Of a DNA stretch of 64,000 bases, positions 1 to 9,060 are shown in pieces. Location: contig NZ_JABBNC010000007.1 of the NCBI RefSeq assembly GCF_012933445.1, positions 124,001 through 188,000 on the forward strand, written 5' to 3'. The position numbers were made by a program, and so were the translations under genes. How positions within the stretch are numbered: position 1 is the first letter of the stretch; each line of letters begins with the position of its first letter. Source of the DNA: Actinoplanes sp. TBRC 11911. GTDB taxonomy: Bacteria; Actinomycetota; Actinomycetes; Mycobacteriales; Micromonosporaceae. The notes under the pieces are model-generated. The model ran no database searches and had not been told where the DNA came from. It saw only the letters and a list, made by a program, of their open reading frames with translations.

Positions 1-1
1 G

Positions 2-274
2 GAGCATTCGTCGCTCACGCAGCCGAGCGGGGCCACCGGGACCAGCCTCATCGTGCCGATCGGTGTGGCACTGCTGTTCGCCGTGGTCGGGCTGGGGTAT
101 GCGCTGCTCGCGGCGCCTACCGACGAGGACCGGGCGGCGGCGGCCTACCTGGCCGGGCGCCGCACCGGTGGGCTGGCGAGCACCGGCCCCGATCCGAACC
201 AGCCGCAGATCCCGGGCGACCGGCGCAACGGCGCGCTCGGCTCCGGCTCCTGGACATATCGCGACCGGAGCTAA
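2..274 (+). CDS. C-terminal end of a membrane-anchored protein (5' end outside window)
   Basis: The frame is open from base 2 to the TAA at 272-274, giving the last 90 residues of a gene that starts before the window. Residues about 17-37 form one hydrophobic helix rich in Val, Leu, Gly and Ala. A short acidic/Ala stretch and a hydrophilic Pro/Gly/Arg-rich tail without recognisable motif follow. A GTG at 53 could give a 73-residue protein, but the open upstream frame makes a truncated longer protein more likely. The family is not recognised; one membrane pass near the C-terminus is all that can be supported. Confidence 0.5.
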   Translation, partial: EHSSLTQPSGATGTSLIVPIGVALLFAVVGLGYALLAAPTDEDRAAAAYLAGRRTGGLASTGPDPNQPQIPGDRRNGALGSGSWTYRDRS

Positions 275-294
275 AACCCGGATCTAAAACCGGC

Positions 295-346
295 TTGCCA
301 TCGACACTCGTCTGCGTATACTCGTACACAAGTAATCGCAGACGAG
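295..346 (+). promoter_or_regulatory. sigma70-type promoter with nested inverted repeats upstream of the PadR gene
   Basis: TTGCCA (295-300), a 16-nt spacer and TATACT (317-322) make a good housekeeping promoter. A perfect 10-bp inverted repeat, CTCGTCTGCG (307-316) and CGCAGACGAG (337-346), brackets the -10. Inside it lies TACT-N8-AGTA (319-322 and 331-334), a layout similar to PadR-family operators. Autorepression by the downstream PadR protein is inferred. Confidence 0.7.
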
Positions 347-361
347 GTCGAGGTGAGACGC

Positions 362-1006
362 ATGGCGAAGCGGCGCAAGGTCAGCAACCTGCTGGCACTG
401 GCAGTGCTGTCGTCGCTGGTCCAGCGGCCCATGCATCCGTACGAGATCGCCACCGCGTTGCGCTCCTGGGGCAAAGACCAGGACATGGAGATCAAGTGGG
501 GCTCGCTCTACACGGTCGTCCGCAACATGGAGAAGCACGACTTCATCGCGGCCGTGGAAAGCGTCCGCGAGGGTCGTCGCCCCGAGCGCACCGTCTACCG
601 CATCACCGAGGCCGGCCGCGCCGAGCTGGTCGACTGGGCGCGTGAGCTGGTCTCCACGCCCATGCAGGAATACCCGCACTTCCGAGCCGGCCTCTCGGTG
701 CTGGCCGTGCTCCATCCGGACGAGGCCGCCGACCTGCTCCGACGGCGGCTGGCCTCGTTGGAGCAAAACATTTCCGCCGTACGCGACGCCTTCGCGCACC
801 ACACGCACCAGCAGGTCCCACGCCTGTTCCTGGTCGAGCTGGAATACGACCTGGCGGTCCAGGAGGCGGAGGCGACCTTCATCCGCGGCCTGCTCGACGA
901 GATCACCTCAGGCACGTACCCGGGGCTCGACTGGTGGCGGTCGTACCACGAAACCGGCGAGGTCCCGCAGGAGCTGACCGAGATCGCCGAGAGAACCACG
1001 GAATGA
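362..1006 (+). CDS. PadR-family transcriptional regulator
   Basis: A 214-residue PadR-type regulator: an N-terminal winged helix (roughly residues 10-95, including the MHPYEIA and GSLYTVVRNMEK stretches typical of PadR recognition helices and wing) and a helical C-terminal dimerisation half, as in the longer PadR subgroup (Vir_act_alpha_C). ATG 362 is chosen because AGGTGAG at 351-357 is a good ribosome binding site for it; GTG 353 is in frame but lies inside that site. Such proteins usually repress a neighbouring efflux or detoxification gene on binding a ligand. The flavin monooxygenase 143 nt downstream on the same strand is the obvious candidate, although a hairpin separates them. Confidence 0.88.
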   Translation: MAKRRKVSNLLALAVLSSLVQRPMHPYEIATALRSWGKDQDMEIKWGSLYTVVRNMEKHDFIAAVESVREGRRPERTVYRITEAGRAELVDWARELVSTPMQEYPHFRAGLSVLAVLHPDEAADLLRRRLASLEQNISAVRDAFAHHTHQQVPRLFLVELEYDLAVQEAEATFIRGLLDEITSGTYPGLDWWRSYHETGEVPQELTEIAERTTE

Positions 1007-1010
1007 AAAA

Positions 1011-1046
1011 CGCCCTGGCGGGGTGCGCCAACACCACGCCAGGGCG
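1011..1046 (+). terminator. Hairpin terminator after the PadR gene
   Basis: CGCCCTGGCG (1011-1020) and CGCCAGGGCG (1037-1046) form a perfect 10-bp stem 4 nt after the PadR stop codon, with a 16-nt loop and no U tract, as is usual in high-GC actinomycetes. Confidence 0.6.
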
Positions 1047-1149
1047 GCTCGAACCACACCTGAGAAGGCGCTCGGCCCGAGACTGCACTCACTAGGGTAG
1101 CCGCGCTTCTTCCCAGGTCAGCAGACACGTCATCACAGGGGAGAAGAGC

Positions 1150-2376
1150 ATGTTCGAAACCAACACAGCAGAGACCAAGACAGCGATCATCATCGGCGGC
1201 GGCGTCGCGGGCCCGGTGGCCGGTTTGGCGTTACGCAAGGCCGGCATCGAGGCCACCGTCTACGAGGCCTACCCGAGCACCACCGGCGGCATCGGCGGCA
1301 CGCTCGCCATCGCCCCGAACGGCATCGCCGCCCTGCGGGTGGTCGGCGCCGACGAGGCGGTCATCGCGATCTCCAGCCCGGTGACGCGCAGTGTGATGTC
1401 GGTCGGCCGCAAGCGCTTCGAGCTCCCCGGCCTCGCCGACGTCCCGCCGCTGCGCCTGGTCCACCGCAACGATCTGCACCGCACGCTGCACGATCTGGCC
1501 GTCGCCGGCGGCGTCCAGTTCGAGTACGGCAAGCGCCTGGTCGACGCCGAGGAGACCCCGGACGGCATCACCGCGAGGTTCGCCGACGGCAGCACCGCGA
1601 CCGCCGACGTCCTGATCGGAGCCGACGGCGTCCGCTCGACCGTGCGCACCCTGATCGACCCGAAGGCGGCCGGCCCGAACTTCACCGGCCTGCTGGGCTT
1701 CGAAGCGGTCGCGCGGCACGACGTCGGTGTCGAGCCGGGCACGATGACGTTCACCTTCGGCAACGGCGGCTTCTACCTCTACATGCCGAACCCCGGCGGC
1801 GGTACGCGGTGGGGCATCAACCTGCCGCAGGACCGCCCGATCAGCCTCGCCGAGGCGCGGGCGGTGCCGTCAACCGAGTGGATGAAAACCCTTCTTGCCC
1901 GGTACGCCGATGACCACCCGGCCCGGGAGCTGCTGCTCGCCAGTAGCGCCGACGAGCTTCAGGTGGTCGGCTCGATGCACATCATGCCGCCGGTCGAGCA
2001 CTGGCACCGCGGCCGCATGGTGCTGGTCGGCGACTCGGCCCACGCGCCGTCCAACAGTTCCGGCCAGGGCGCCTCGCTGGCGATCGAGAGCGCCGTGCAG
2101 ATCGCCCGCTGCCTGCGCGATCTTCCGGACATCCCGTCGGCGTTCGCGGCCTTCGAGCAGCTCCGCCGTGGCCGGGTGGAGAAGGTGGCGGCCCGGGCGG
2201 CGCGGATCAACCAGGCCAAGGCCCCGGGCCCGATCGCGAAGGCGTTGATGCCGATCCTGATGCCGCTGCTGACCCGGATCGCCATGAACCCGGAGAAGGT
2301 GGCCGGCCCCGAGCAGCGTTACGTGATCGACTGGGAGGCCCCGGTGTCCGGCCGCCGGTACGCCCCGAAGAACTGA
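1150..2376 (+). CDS. FAD-dependent monooxygenase (aromatic hydroxylase / TetX-like family)
   Basis: A 408-residue group A flavoprotein monooxygenase. The N-terminal Rossmann dinucleotide motif GGGVAGPVAG starts at about residue 16, the DG motif (GADGVRSTVR) is near 157, and the FAD ribityl/GD motif (GRMVLVGDSAHAPSNSSGQG) is near 290. These enzymes use NAD(P)H and O2 to hydroxylate aromatic or drug-like molecules in the cytoplasm; the substrate cannot be read from the sequence. ATG 1150 follows GGGGAG at about 1139. The position after a PadR gene suggests an inducible detoxification or secondary-metabolism enzyme. It could also be an orphan tailoring enzyme, since no biosynthetic cluster adjoins it. 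Confidence 0.88.
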   Translation: MFETNTAETKTAIIIGGGVAGPVAGLALRKAGIEATVYEAYPSTTGGIGGTLAIAPNGIAALRVVGADEAVIAISSPVTRSVMSVGRKRFELPGLADVPPLRLVHRNDLHRTLHDLAVAGGVQFEYGKRLVDAEETPDGITARFADGSTATADVLIGADGVRSTVRTLIDPKAAGPNFTGLLGFEAVARHDVGVEPGTMTFTFGNGGFYLYMPNPGGGTRWGINLPQDRPISLAEARAVPSTEWMKTLLARYADDHPARELLLASSADELQVVGSMHIMPPVEHWHRGRMVLVGDSAHAPSNSSGQGASLAIESAVQIARCLRDLPDIPSAFAAFEQLRRGRVEKVAARAARINQAKAPGPIAKALMPILMPLLTRIAMNPEKVAGPEQRYVIDWEAPVSGRRYAPKN

Positions 2377-2523
2377 TCGGCCGCCGGCTCGCGTTCGCCC
2401 GGAAACCGCCCCGGTCGATGACCTCGGCGGCGGTTTCCGGGTCGACGTCTGCCGAGGTCCGTGAACCAGGACGTGGCCGCGCCCGTTGAGCCGGTGAGAA
2501 AGCCGATACAGGACGGACGACCC

Positions 2524-2988
2524 ATGGCGAACCTGAACCACTATCACTTCAGGACGGTCTGGCGGTTGTCGTTCCGGCCCGACGAGGTCTTCCCGGTGCT
2601 GGCCGATCTGGAGACCTACCCCACCTGGTGGCCCGGGATGCGCCGGGTCCGCCGGGTGGACGCGACCACATTCGACACCGAGGTCCGATCGGTGCTGCCG
2701 TTCTCGCTGGTGTTCCGCACGATCACGAGCTGGCAGGACGAGCAGGCCGGTGTGCTGCAGGCCGACCTGCGCGGCGACCTGGAGGGTTTCTCCCGGTGGA
2801 CGATCACGGCGACCGACGGCGGTTGCCAGGCGATCTTCGAGGAGGACGTGATCGCCGCCAAGCTCCTGCTGCGGATTCTGGCACCGATCGCGCGGCCGGT
2901 GTTCCGGTGGAACCACGCCCTGCTGATGAATCGCGGTGAGCGGGGCCTTCCGGTCTTCCTCGCGGGCACCCGGGCCGCCGAGAGCTGA
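2524..2988 (+). CDS. SRPBCC (START-like) family protein
   Basis: A 154-residue helix-grip protein of the polyketide cyclase/dehydrase-lipid transport superfamily. The PDEVFPVLADLETYPTWWPG segment near the N-terminus is typical of the first helix, followed by alternating beta strands and a long C-terminal helix (about 115-150). ATG 2524 is preferred over the in-frame GTG 2461 because GGACGGACGA precedes it. Members bind hydrophobic ligands or polyketide intermediates; no ligand can be assigned. The stop lies only 3 nt from the stop of the convergent TetR gene. Confidence 0.75.
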   Translation: MANLNHYHFRTVWRLSFRPDEVFPVLADLETYPTWWPGMRRVRRVDATTFDTEVRSVLPFSLVFRTITSWQDEQAGVLQADLRGDLEGFSRWTITATDGGCQAIFEEDVIAAKLLLRILAPIARPVFRWNHALLMNRGERGLPVFLAGTRAAES

Positions 2989-2991
2989 GTA

Positions 2992-3618
2992 TCACGCGTC
3001 CGCCGGGCGGCGGAACGCGCCGTACCACTCCAGCTTCGCGATCTCCCGCGCCACCACCTCGTCCTGCTCCGGCGGCCCGGTCAGCACCTGATTGGCCAGC
3101 GCTTGGAAACCGCCCCAGACCATCACCCGGGCCGCGGTCGCCGGGTCGATGTCGGCGGGCGCGTTCCCGGCTGCCTTCTCCGCGCGCAGCCACTCCTCGG
3201 CGCGATCGATGAAGCGCTGCAGCTGGCCGTCCCAGAACGCGCGGATCACCGGGTCGTAGGCGGCCACCTCGACCACGGCGGCGAGCAGATGCCGGCGCTC
3301 CCGGTAGTAACGCACGTCGAGGATCATGCCCTGGACCATCCCGTCCAGCCCCTTCGAGGGATGGGACACGTCGACGAGAAGGTCGAAGAGCGGGTCGACG
3401 AGCGACTTGACGAGCCGTAGCAACAGCTCCGACTTGTCCCGGAAGTGCAGATAGAACGTCGAGCGGGCGATCCCCGCCTCGGCCGCGAGCCGCTGCACGC
3501 CGAGCTCCGTGAAGCTTTCGCCGTTCCGCAGGAGGCGCTCGGCCGCCTCGACGATCTTCTCCTCGACGGCGGCGCGGCGGTCGATGCCGGTGGACGGCCG
3601 ACGAGTGACGGAAGCCAT
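2992..3618 (-). CDS. TetR-family transcriptional repressor
   Basis: A 208-residue TetR regulator. The N-terminal HTH (about residues 18-64) contains LRNGESFTELGVQRLAAEAG and the typical IARSTFYLHFRDKSELL recognition segment. The C-terminal half is helical and would bind ligand and dimerise. The start ATG 3618 lies 6 nt after TAGGAT on the minus strand (3630-3625), so the mRNA is probably leaderless. It is divergent from the alpha/beta hydrolase, and palindromes with GGAC/GTCC arms fill the gap between them. The likely role is repression of itself and the hydrolase. Confidence 0.9.
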   Translation of the reverse strand: MASVTRRPSTGIDRRAAVEEKIVEAAERLLRNGESFTELGVQRLAAEAGIARSTFYLHFRDKSELLLRLVKSLVDPLFDLLVDVSHPSKGLDGMVQGMILDVRYYRERRHLLAAVVEVAAYDPVIRAFWDGQLQRFIDRAEEWLRAEKAAGNAPADIDPATAARVMVWGGFQALANQVLTGPPEQDEVVAREIAKLEWYGAFRRPADA

Positions 3619-3643
3619 CCGGCGATCCTACGCCGTAGGAAGT

Positions 3644-3703
3644 GGACACGCCGTCCGACGCACTGTCCGAGGCGAGCTACACTTCTTCGGACACCATGTC
3701 CGA
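3644..3703. promoter_or_regulatory. Two GGAC-N5-GTCC palindromes between tetR and hydrolase (candidate TetR operators)
   Basis: TCGGACA-CCA-TGTCCGA (3687-3703) is a perfect 7-bp-arm palindrome. A second GGAC-N5-GTCC site lies at 3644-3656, and extra GTCCGA half-sites occur near 3666 and 3710. The sites sit between divergent start codons, as expected for TetR autoregulation. Binding itself is inferred. Confidence 0.65.
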
Positions 3704-3730
3704 CATAACGTCCGAGCTGGGGAGACTAAC

Positions 3731-4393
3731 GTGCGGCCCACTTTCGTACTCATTCCGGGAGCCTGGCATCTTCCGTCCTCATGGGATCTGCTCCGTGGCG
3801 AGCTGGACGCCCTCGGCTACGCCAGCATCGCCGTCAAGCTGGCCACGAACGGAACCGACCCGCGCGGCGGCCTCCAGGAGGACGCGGCGGCCATCCGCGC
3901 GACCATCAACAAGCTCAGCGGCCCGATCGTGGTCGTCGCGCACTCGTACGGAGGCATCCCGGCGAGCGAGGCGGTGGAGAACGTCCAGCACCTCGTCTAC
4001 CTGACTGCCTATGTGCCCGACGCGAACGAGTCGATGGTGTCGCTGCACGGCGCACCCGAACCGGACTCCAGCGAAGGGCTGTTCCACATCCCGCGCGACC
4101 CGCGCGAGCAGCTCTACCACGACCTGCCGGAGGAGATGCGCGAGCGGGCCGTCAGCTTGATGGTCGACCAGCGGCTGCAGCCGTTCGTGGACCGCACCAC
4201 CCGCGCGGCGTGGCGAACCGTCCCGACCAGCTACATCATCACCGACGACGACCACTCGCTGCCGGCGGAGTTCCAGGAGCGGATGGCAACCCGCACGGGC
4301 GCCACCTACCACCTGCCGACCAGCCACTCCCCGATGCTGTCCAGCCCCACCGACCTGGCCGTCCTCCTCGACAAGATCGCCAGCGAGAACTAG
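3731..4393 (+). CDS. Alpha/beta-fold hydrolase (esterase-like)
   Basis: A 220-residue small alpha/beta hydrolase. The first strand and oxyanion region (TFVLIPGAWHLPSSW) start immediately, the nucleophile elbow AHSYGG is at about residue 77-82, an acid (ITDDDHS) is near 175, and the catalytic His (TSHSPM) is near 199. It resembles the salicylate-esterase/EstC-like group. GTG 3731 is chosen because GGGGAG sits about 10 nt upstream and translation begins directly at the first beta strand; a longer frame from 3509 runs back into the divergent tetR gene and is rejected. Control by the adjacent TetR protein is inferred from the operators. The substrate is unknown. Confidence 0.85.
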   Translation: MRPTFVLIPGAWHLPSSWDLLRGELDALGYASIAVKLATNGTDPRGGLQEDAAAIRATINKLSGPIVVVAHSYGGIPASEAVENVQHLVYLTAYVPDANESMVSLHGAPEPDSSEGLFHIPRDPREQLYHDLPEEMRERAVSLMVDQRLQPFVDRTTRAAWRTVPTSYIITDDDHSLPAEFQERMATRTGATYHLPTSHSPMLSSPTDLAVLLDKIASEN

Positions 4394-4475
4394 CAAGCGA
4401 GTCCACCGCTGTAGGCGATCAGAAACCTAGTCCCAGATCGCCCGGCGCTGCGGTCACGCCCACCAACCATCAACC

Positions 4476-4491
4476 CATATATCCGATATTT
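4476..4491 (+). repeat. Conserved ATATCCGATATTTC box, copy A
   Basis: The box ATATCCGATATTTC recurs with at most one change at 12975 and 32353. In each case it lies 80-160 nt after a gene's stop codon and 220-350 nt before a copy of the hairpin element on the same strand. Function unknown. Confidence 0.5.
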
Positions 4492-4545
4492 CGATTGCCT
4501 CGGCCGCCGGGTCAGGCGGGTGAGGTCGGGCAGGTGGCGCGAGTC

Positions 4546-4678
4546 GAGTCCAGCGGATCGCGCGGCCGGAGTCCGGCGGATCGCGCGAGTCGAGTCCAGC
4601 GGATCGCGTGGCTAGAGTCCGGCGGATCGCGCGAGTCCGGCAGATCGCGTGGCTGGAGTCCGCGGATCGCGCGCGGCG
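4546..4678 (+). repeat. Tandem array of 23-bp units, upstream of hairpin element A
   Basis: GAGTCC starts recur at 4546, 4569, 4592, 4615, 4633 and 4656, so the period is 23 bp with one 18-bp unit. The unit reads approximately GAGTCCAGCGGATCGCGCG plus four bases. The array is non-coding and lies between the convergent hydrolase and rlmB genes. Confidence 0.8.
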
Positions 4679-4922
4679 CTTCCAATACATGGGACGGGTG
4701 ACCGCTTACTGAGACCGGCGACCACGTTCTGGACCCGCAGTCCGCGATATGGGACCTTCGTCCATTGTGGAGTCGCTTTTTGTCAGGAAATGCGGCTTTT
4801 GCCCGGCACGCTTTTCCGGCCGGATGTGAACCTTGGAGAGTTAGGGCTCATATATGGGCGCAACTCTCCAAGGTTCGCAAAAGTCCATGATGTGGTCGCG
4901 ATGTCCACATAGCGGGACCGCT
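4674..4922 (+). repeat. Hairpin repeat element, copy A
   Basis: First of four related intergenic elements. From CGGCGCTTCCA (4674) to the CATAGCGGGACCGC segment (ending 4922) it aligns without gaps to copy B. Its centre is the inverted repeat AACCTTGGAGAGTT (4829-4842) and AACTCTCCAAGGTT (4862-4875), extendable outward by three pairs with one U-G. The 19-nt loop contains GCTC and GGGC, which can form a 4-bp inner helix with a 6-nt apical loop. Several GTCC/GGAC half-palindromes precede it. Short translations in this region are by-products: substitutions between copies show no excess at third codon positions. Confidence 0.8.
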
Positions 4923-4959
4923 AGCTCGCGAGCAGATCTCCGCGCGACCACGACGATCT

Positions 4960-5097
4960 CCACAGCCGAACATGCCCCAGGGCGCCCATCAGCACAGCCG
5001 AACCGGCCCCAGACGCCCCCCAGCACAGCCGAACCGGCCCCAGACGCCCCCCAGCACAGCCGAACCGGCCCCAGACCGCCCCCCAGCACAGCCGAGC
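4960..5097 (+). repeat. Tandem array of 31-bp units
   Basis: CAGCACAGCC recurs at 4990, 5021, 5052 and 5084 (periods 31, 31, 32), with a degenerate unit before the first. The array is C-rich, holds no gene, and fills the space between hairpin element A and the end of rlmB. Confidence 0.8.
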
Positions 5098-5115
5098 CGA
5101 AAACGACCTATCCGG

Positions 5116-6225
5116 CTAGCTCTCGGCGGCGCGTCGGCGGGCGACCTCGGCCAGCGTCACGGCGGCCGCGACGCTCGCGTTCAAGGACTCGACGTCGGAC
5201 GCCATCGGGATGCGCACCCGCAGGTCACACGTCTCGCCGACGAGCCGGGACAGACCCCGCCCCTCGGAGCCCACCACCACCAGCAGCGGCCCGACCGCGG
5301 CCTCCAACTGGTAGAGGTCGGTCTCGCCGTCGGCGTCCAGCCCGATCGCGGTGAAGCCGGCCTGCTGCGCCTGCTTGATCGCCCGGGTCAGGTTGACCAC
5401 CTGGGAGACCGGCACGCGGGCCGCCGCCCCGGCACTCGTGCGCCACGCGGTCGCGGTGATCCCGGCCGCGCGGCGCTGGGTCAGGAAGACGCCGTGCCCG
5501 CCGAACGCGGCCACCGACCGGATCACCGCGCCCACGTTGCGCGGGTCGGTGATGCCGTCCAGGGCCACCAGCAGCGGCGACGTCTGCTCCAGGGCCGCGG
5601 CCACCAGGTCGTCGAAGTCCTCGTACGCGAACGGCGGCACCTGCAGGCCCACGCCCTGGTGCAGCACGCCGCCGGTCATCCGGTCCAGCTCGTTGCGGCT
5701 GATCTCGAGGATCGGCATGCCGCGGTCGCCGGCGGTACGGACGATCTCGGCGATCCGGTCGTCGATGTCGATGCCCTGCGCCAGGTACAGCGCGGTCGCC
5801 GGCACCGCGGCCCGCAACGCCTCGACCACCGGGTTACGGCCGAGCAGCAGCTCCGGCCCCTCCTTGGTGGGGTTGGACCGGCGGCCGGGGGCGACCCGTG
5901 GGCCGCCGCGGCCGGTCACCTTGCCGCGTTGCGGCGCCGGGCGACCGGTGCCGCCACGGCCCCACGTGGTGTCCTTCGTCCCGGGCACGCCGACCTTGGG
6001 CGCACGGCCCTCGGCGGCCGCCGCCCGGCGTTCCTTGTCCTGCTTGCGCGCGGTCTTGTCGGGCAGTCTCTCGGTGCCCGAGTAGCCCTTGTGCCACGGC
6101 CGCTCGTCGGCGGGCAGGGTCTTGCCCCGGCCCTTGAGCCCGCTGCGGTTCTTACCGCCGGACCCCATCGACGCGCCCTTCTTGGACGTCACACGCTTGC
6201 TCGCATTGCGCGAATTGCCCGGCAT
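5116..6225 (-). CDS. rlmB: 23S rRNA 2'-O-methyltransferase, RlmB/TrmH (SPOUT) family
   Basis: 369 residues. The C-terminal two thirds are a SpoU-type SPOUT methyltransferase that transfers a methyl from AdoMet to a guanosine 2'-OH in 23S rRNA. Motif 1 is DGITDPRNVGAVIRS (about 227), motif 2 VVGSEGRGLSRL (about 318) and motif 3 IPMASDVESLNASVAAAV (about 342). The N-terminal 125 residues are a basic, Gly/Arg/Lys-rich disordered tail, common in actinobacterial homologues and likely to bind RNA. The ATG overlaps the cysS stop by one base (TGATG), so translation is probably coupled. It is the last gene of the SARP-fumC-cysS-rlmB run. Confidence 0.93.
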   Translation of the reverse strand: MPGNSRNASKRVTSKKGASMGSGGKNRSGLKGRGKTLPADERPWHKGYSGTERLPDKTARKQDKERRAAAAEGRAPKVGVPGTKDTTWGRGGTGRPAPQRGKVTGRGGPRVAPGRRSNPTKEGPELLLGRNPVVEALRAAVPATALYLAQGIDIDDRIAEIVRTAGDRGMPILEISRNELDRMTGGVLHQGVGLQVPPFAYEDFDDLVAAALEQTSPLLVALDGITDPRNVGAVIRSVAAFGGHGVFLTQRRAAGITATAWRTSAGAAARVPVSQVVNLTRAIKQAQQAGFTAIGLDADGETDLYQLEAAVGPLLVVVGSEGRGLSRLVGETCDLRVRIPMASDVESLNASVAAAVTLAEVARRRAAES

Positions 6226-7640
6226 CAGTGCTGCTCCCCTACGGTCCAGCGAGGCCCGGCCGGAGTGTCCTCCACCTGAATTCCCGCGTTCTTGAGCTGG
6301 TCACGGACCGCGTCCGCGGCCGACCAGTCCTTGCGCCCACGAGCCTGGGCCCGCTGGTCGAGCGCGAGCTTGACCAGCGCGTCGACGACCGGCTTGAGGT
6401 CGCCCTTCTCGTCCTTACCGCGCCAGGCCGGGTCGAGCGGGTCGAGGCCGAGCACGCCGAGCATCGCCCGCACCTCGGTGAGCGCGCCCCGGATCCCCGG
6501 CTCGTCGCCGGCCGCCAGCGCGGTGTTGCCCTCGCGGATCGTCTCGTGCACGACGGCGAGCGCGGCCGACGTGTTGAGGTCGTCGTTCATCGCGGCGGCG
6601 AAGGCCGGCGGCACGTCCTTGGGCCGGCCGGTACCGACCACCTCGACCGCACGCTGCACAAAACCCTCGATCCGCCGGTACGCCACGGCGGCTTCCCGCA
6701 ACGCGTCGTCCGAGTAGTCGATCGTGGAGCGGTAGTACGGCGTACCCATGTAGTAGCGCAGCTCGACCGGCCGGATGCCCATCTCCTGCACCACGCCCAG
6801 GTCGATCACGTTGCCCAGCGACTTGCTCATCTTGGAGTCGCCCAGGTTGAGCAGCGCGTTGTGCACCCAGTACCGGGCGAACGGCAGCCCGGCCGAGCGG
6901 GACTGCGCCTGCTCGTTCTCGTGGTGCGGGAAGGTCAGGTCGAGCCCGCCGCCGTGGATGTCGAACTCGGCACCCAGGTAACGCCGGGCCATCGCGGAGC
7001 ACTCGATGTGCCAGCCGGGACGGCCACGGCCCCACGGCGACGGCCAGGACGCGGCCTCCGGCTCGTCGGGCTTGTGCCCCTTCCACAGGGCGAAGTCACG
7101 ATAGTCGCGCTTGTCCGGCTCGCCGCCGTCGGTCGGCGGGCGCATGTCCTCCGGGTCCTGGCCGGAGAGCGACCCGTACTCGGGGTACGACGGGACGGAG
7201 AAGTAGACGTCGCCGGTGCCGCCGGCCGCCGGGTACGCCCGGTTGCGCTCGATCAGCTCGGTGATCAGCTCGTGCATCTCCGGGATGTGCGCGGTGGCCA
7301 GCGGCTCGTACGTCGGCGGCAGCACGTTCAGCGCGCGGTACGCCGCCTCGAGCTTGAGCCGGTTCTCGTACGCGATCGCCCAGAACGGCCGCCCCTGCGC
7401 GTTGGACTTGTCGAGGATCTTGTCGTCCACGTCGGTGACGTTGCGCACAAGAGTGACCTCGTAGCTGGTGTGCATCAGCCAGCGACGCAGAATGTCGTAG
7501 TTGACCGCGGACCGGAGATGCCCGATGTGTGGCGGTGACTGCACGGTGAGACCACACTGGTAGATCCCGACCTGACCGGGCGTCAGCGGGACGAAGTCCC
7601 GGACGGATCGGGTCGCGGTGTCGTACAAGCGCAGAGTCAC
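6225..7640 (-). CDS. cysS: Cysteinyl-tRNA synthetase
   Basis: 471 residues, full length for the family. Class Ia motif HIGH is in PPHIGHLRS (about residue 37) and KMSKS in [10 protein letters not shown] (about 268). Zinc ligands appear as Cys in YQCGLTV (29), Cys in HIECSAM and the HHENE segment. It charges tRNA-Cys in the cytoplasm. The start is GTG (7640-7638), 22 nt after the fumC stop. In most actinobacteria this gene follows ispF; here it follows fumC, and ispF is 43 kb away. Its stop overlaps the rlmB start by one base. Confidence 0.97.
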   Translation of the reverse strand: MTLRLYDTATRSVRDFVPLTPGQVGIYQCGLTVQSPPHIGHLRSAVNYDILRRWLMHTSYEVTLVRNVTDVDDKILDKSNAQGRPFWAIAYENRLKLEAAYRALNVLPPTYEPLATAHIPEMHELITELIERNRAYPAAGGTGDVYFSVPSYPEYGSLSGQDPEDMRPPTDGGEPDKRDYRDFALWKGHKPDEPEAASWPSPWGRGRPGWHIECSAMARRYLGAEFDIHGGGLDLTFPHHENEQAQSRSAGLPFARYWVHNALLNLGDSKMSKSLGNVIDLGVVQEMGIRPVELRYYMGTPYYRSTIDYSDDALREAAVAYRRIEGFVQRAVEVVGTGRPKDVPPAFAAAMNDDLNTSAALAVVHETIREGNTALAAGDEPGIRGALTEVRAMLGVLGLDPLDPAWRGKDEKGDLKPVVDALVKLALDQRAQARGRKDWSAADAVRDQLKNAGIQVEDTPAGPRWTVGEQH

Positions 7641-7662
7641 CGGACAAGAGTACCGACATCGG

Positions 7663-9060
7663 TCAGGGGCGGGTCATGCGGAGCACGTCCAGCGTCGCGT
7701 CCAACTGCTCCTCGGTGAGCTTGCCCGACTCCAGGTGCCCGCGCTCGACGACCACCTCGCGGATGCTGCGGCCGGAAGCGAGGGCCTGCTTGGCGATGGC
7801 CGCGGCCTCGTCGTAGCCGAGAACCCGGTTCAGCGGGGTGACGATCGACGGCGATCCTTCCGCGTACGCCCGTGCGACCTCGGCATTCGGTTCGATTCCG
7901 GCGATGCACCGGTCGGCGAGCAGGCGCGACGCGTTGGCCAGCAGCCGGATCGATTCCAGCAGGTTGCGGGCCATCACCGGCAGCATCACGTTGAGCTCGA
8001 AGTCGCCCTGGGTGCCCGCGAACGCGACCGTCGCATCGTTGCCGATCACCTGGGCGCACACCTGGCGGACCGCCTCGGGCACCACCGGGTTCACCTTGCC
8101 CGGCATGATCGACGAGCCCGGCTGCAGATCGGGCAGCCGCAGCTCACGCAGGCCGGCGCGTGGCCCCGAGCCCATCCACCGGATGTCGTTCACGATCTTG
8201 TAGAGGCCGACCGCGATCACCCGGAGCTGGCCGGACGCCTCGACCAGCGCGTCCCGCGCGCCCTGCGCCTCGAAGTGGTTACGCGCCTCGGTCAACGGCA
8301 GCCCGGTGGCCTCGGCCAGGCGTCCGATCACCGCGGCCGCGAACCCGGGCGGCGTGTTCACCCCGGTGCCGACCGCGGTGCCGCCCAGCGGAAGCTCGGC
8401 CAGCCTGGGCAGCGTCGCGGTCAGCCGCTCCACGCCGTTGGACACCTGCTGCGCGTACCCGGAGAACTCCTGACCAAGCGTGACCGGCGTGGCGTCCATG
8501 AGATGCGTCCGGCCGCTCTTGACGACATCCGCCCAGGCCGCCGCCTTCTCGCGCAGCGCGGCGGTCAGGTGCTCGAGGGCTGGCACGAGATCGTTGGCCA
8601 CGGCTTCGGTGGCGGCCAGGTGGATCGACGACGGGAACACGTCGTTGCTCGACTGCGACGCGTTGACGTCGTCGTTCGGGTGCACCGGACGGCCGAGCTC
8701 GCGCGCGGCCAGCGTCGCGATCACCTCGTTCGCGTTCATGTTCGACGAGGTGCCCGAGCCGGTCTGGAACACGTCGATCGGGAACTGGTCGTCGTACCCG
8801 CCCTCGGCGACGTGCGCGGCGGCCGTCGCCACCGCCTTCGCGAGATCCTCCGCCAGGACGCCGAGATCGGCGTTCACCTGCGCGGCGGCGCCCTTGATCT
8901 GGGCCAGCGCCCGGATCTGCGCGGACTCGATGCCGCGCCCCGAGATCGGGAAGTTCTCCACCGCCCGCTGCGTCTGCGCCCGCCACAGGGCGTCGGCCGG
9001 CACCCGGACCTCACCCATCGTGTCCCGCTCGACCCGGAAGCCACTCTGCTCTGTCGTCAC
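7663..9060 (-). CDS. fumC: Class II fumarate hydratase
   Basis: 465 residues of the fumarase/aspartase superfamily, catalysing fumarate + water to L-malate without a metal cofactor. The signature [11 protein letters not shown] lies at about 311-321 and carries the catalytic serine; the [13 protein letters not shown] and [14 protein letters not shown] regions are also conserved. The start is GTG 9060, which overlaps the stop of the upstream SARP gene by four bases (GTGA). The frame stays open upstream through the regulator in another frame, but the N-terminal [18 protein letters not shown] matches a normal fumarase start. A second, unrelated class I fumarase lies at 19.2 kb. Confidence 0.96.
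   Translation of the reverse strand: MTTEQSGFRVERDTMGEVRVPADALWRAQTQRAVENFPISGRGIESAQIRALAQIKGAAAQVNADLGVLAEDLAKAVATAAAHVAEGGYDDQFPIDVFQTGSGTSSNMNANEVIATLAARELGRPVHPNDDVNASQSSNDVFPSSIHLAATEAVANDLVPALEHLTAALREKAAAWADVVKSGRTHLMDATPVTLGQEFSGYAQQVSNGVERLTATLPRLAELPLGGTAVGTGVNTPPGFAAAVIGRLAEATGLPLTEARNHFEAQGARDALVEASGQLRVIAVGLYKIVNDIRWMGSGPRAGLRELRLPDLQPGSSIMPGKVNPVVPEAVRQVCAQVIGNDATVAFAGTQGDFELNVMLPVMARNLLESIRLLANASRLLADRCIAGIEPNAEVARAYAEGSPSIVTPLNRVLGYDEAAAIAKQALASGRSIREVVVERGHLESGKLTEEQLDATLDVLRMTRP

Noticed and set aside
4649..4912. Similar 70-120 residue frames in hairpin elements A, B and C on both strands
   Set aside because: The peptides look alike only because the DNA is repeated without indels. 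Substitutions fall more on first than third codon positions and copy D has no matching frame, so coding is unlikely.
4972..6279. Long plus-strand frames opposite rlmB, cysS and other genes
   Set aside because: These are antisense shadows typical of high-GC DNA; the minus-strand frames carry complete enzyme motifs.
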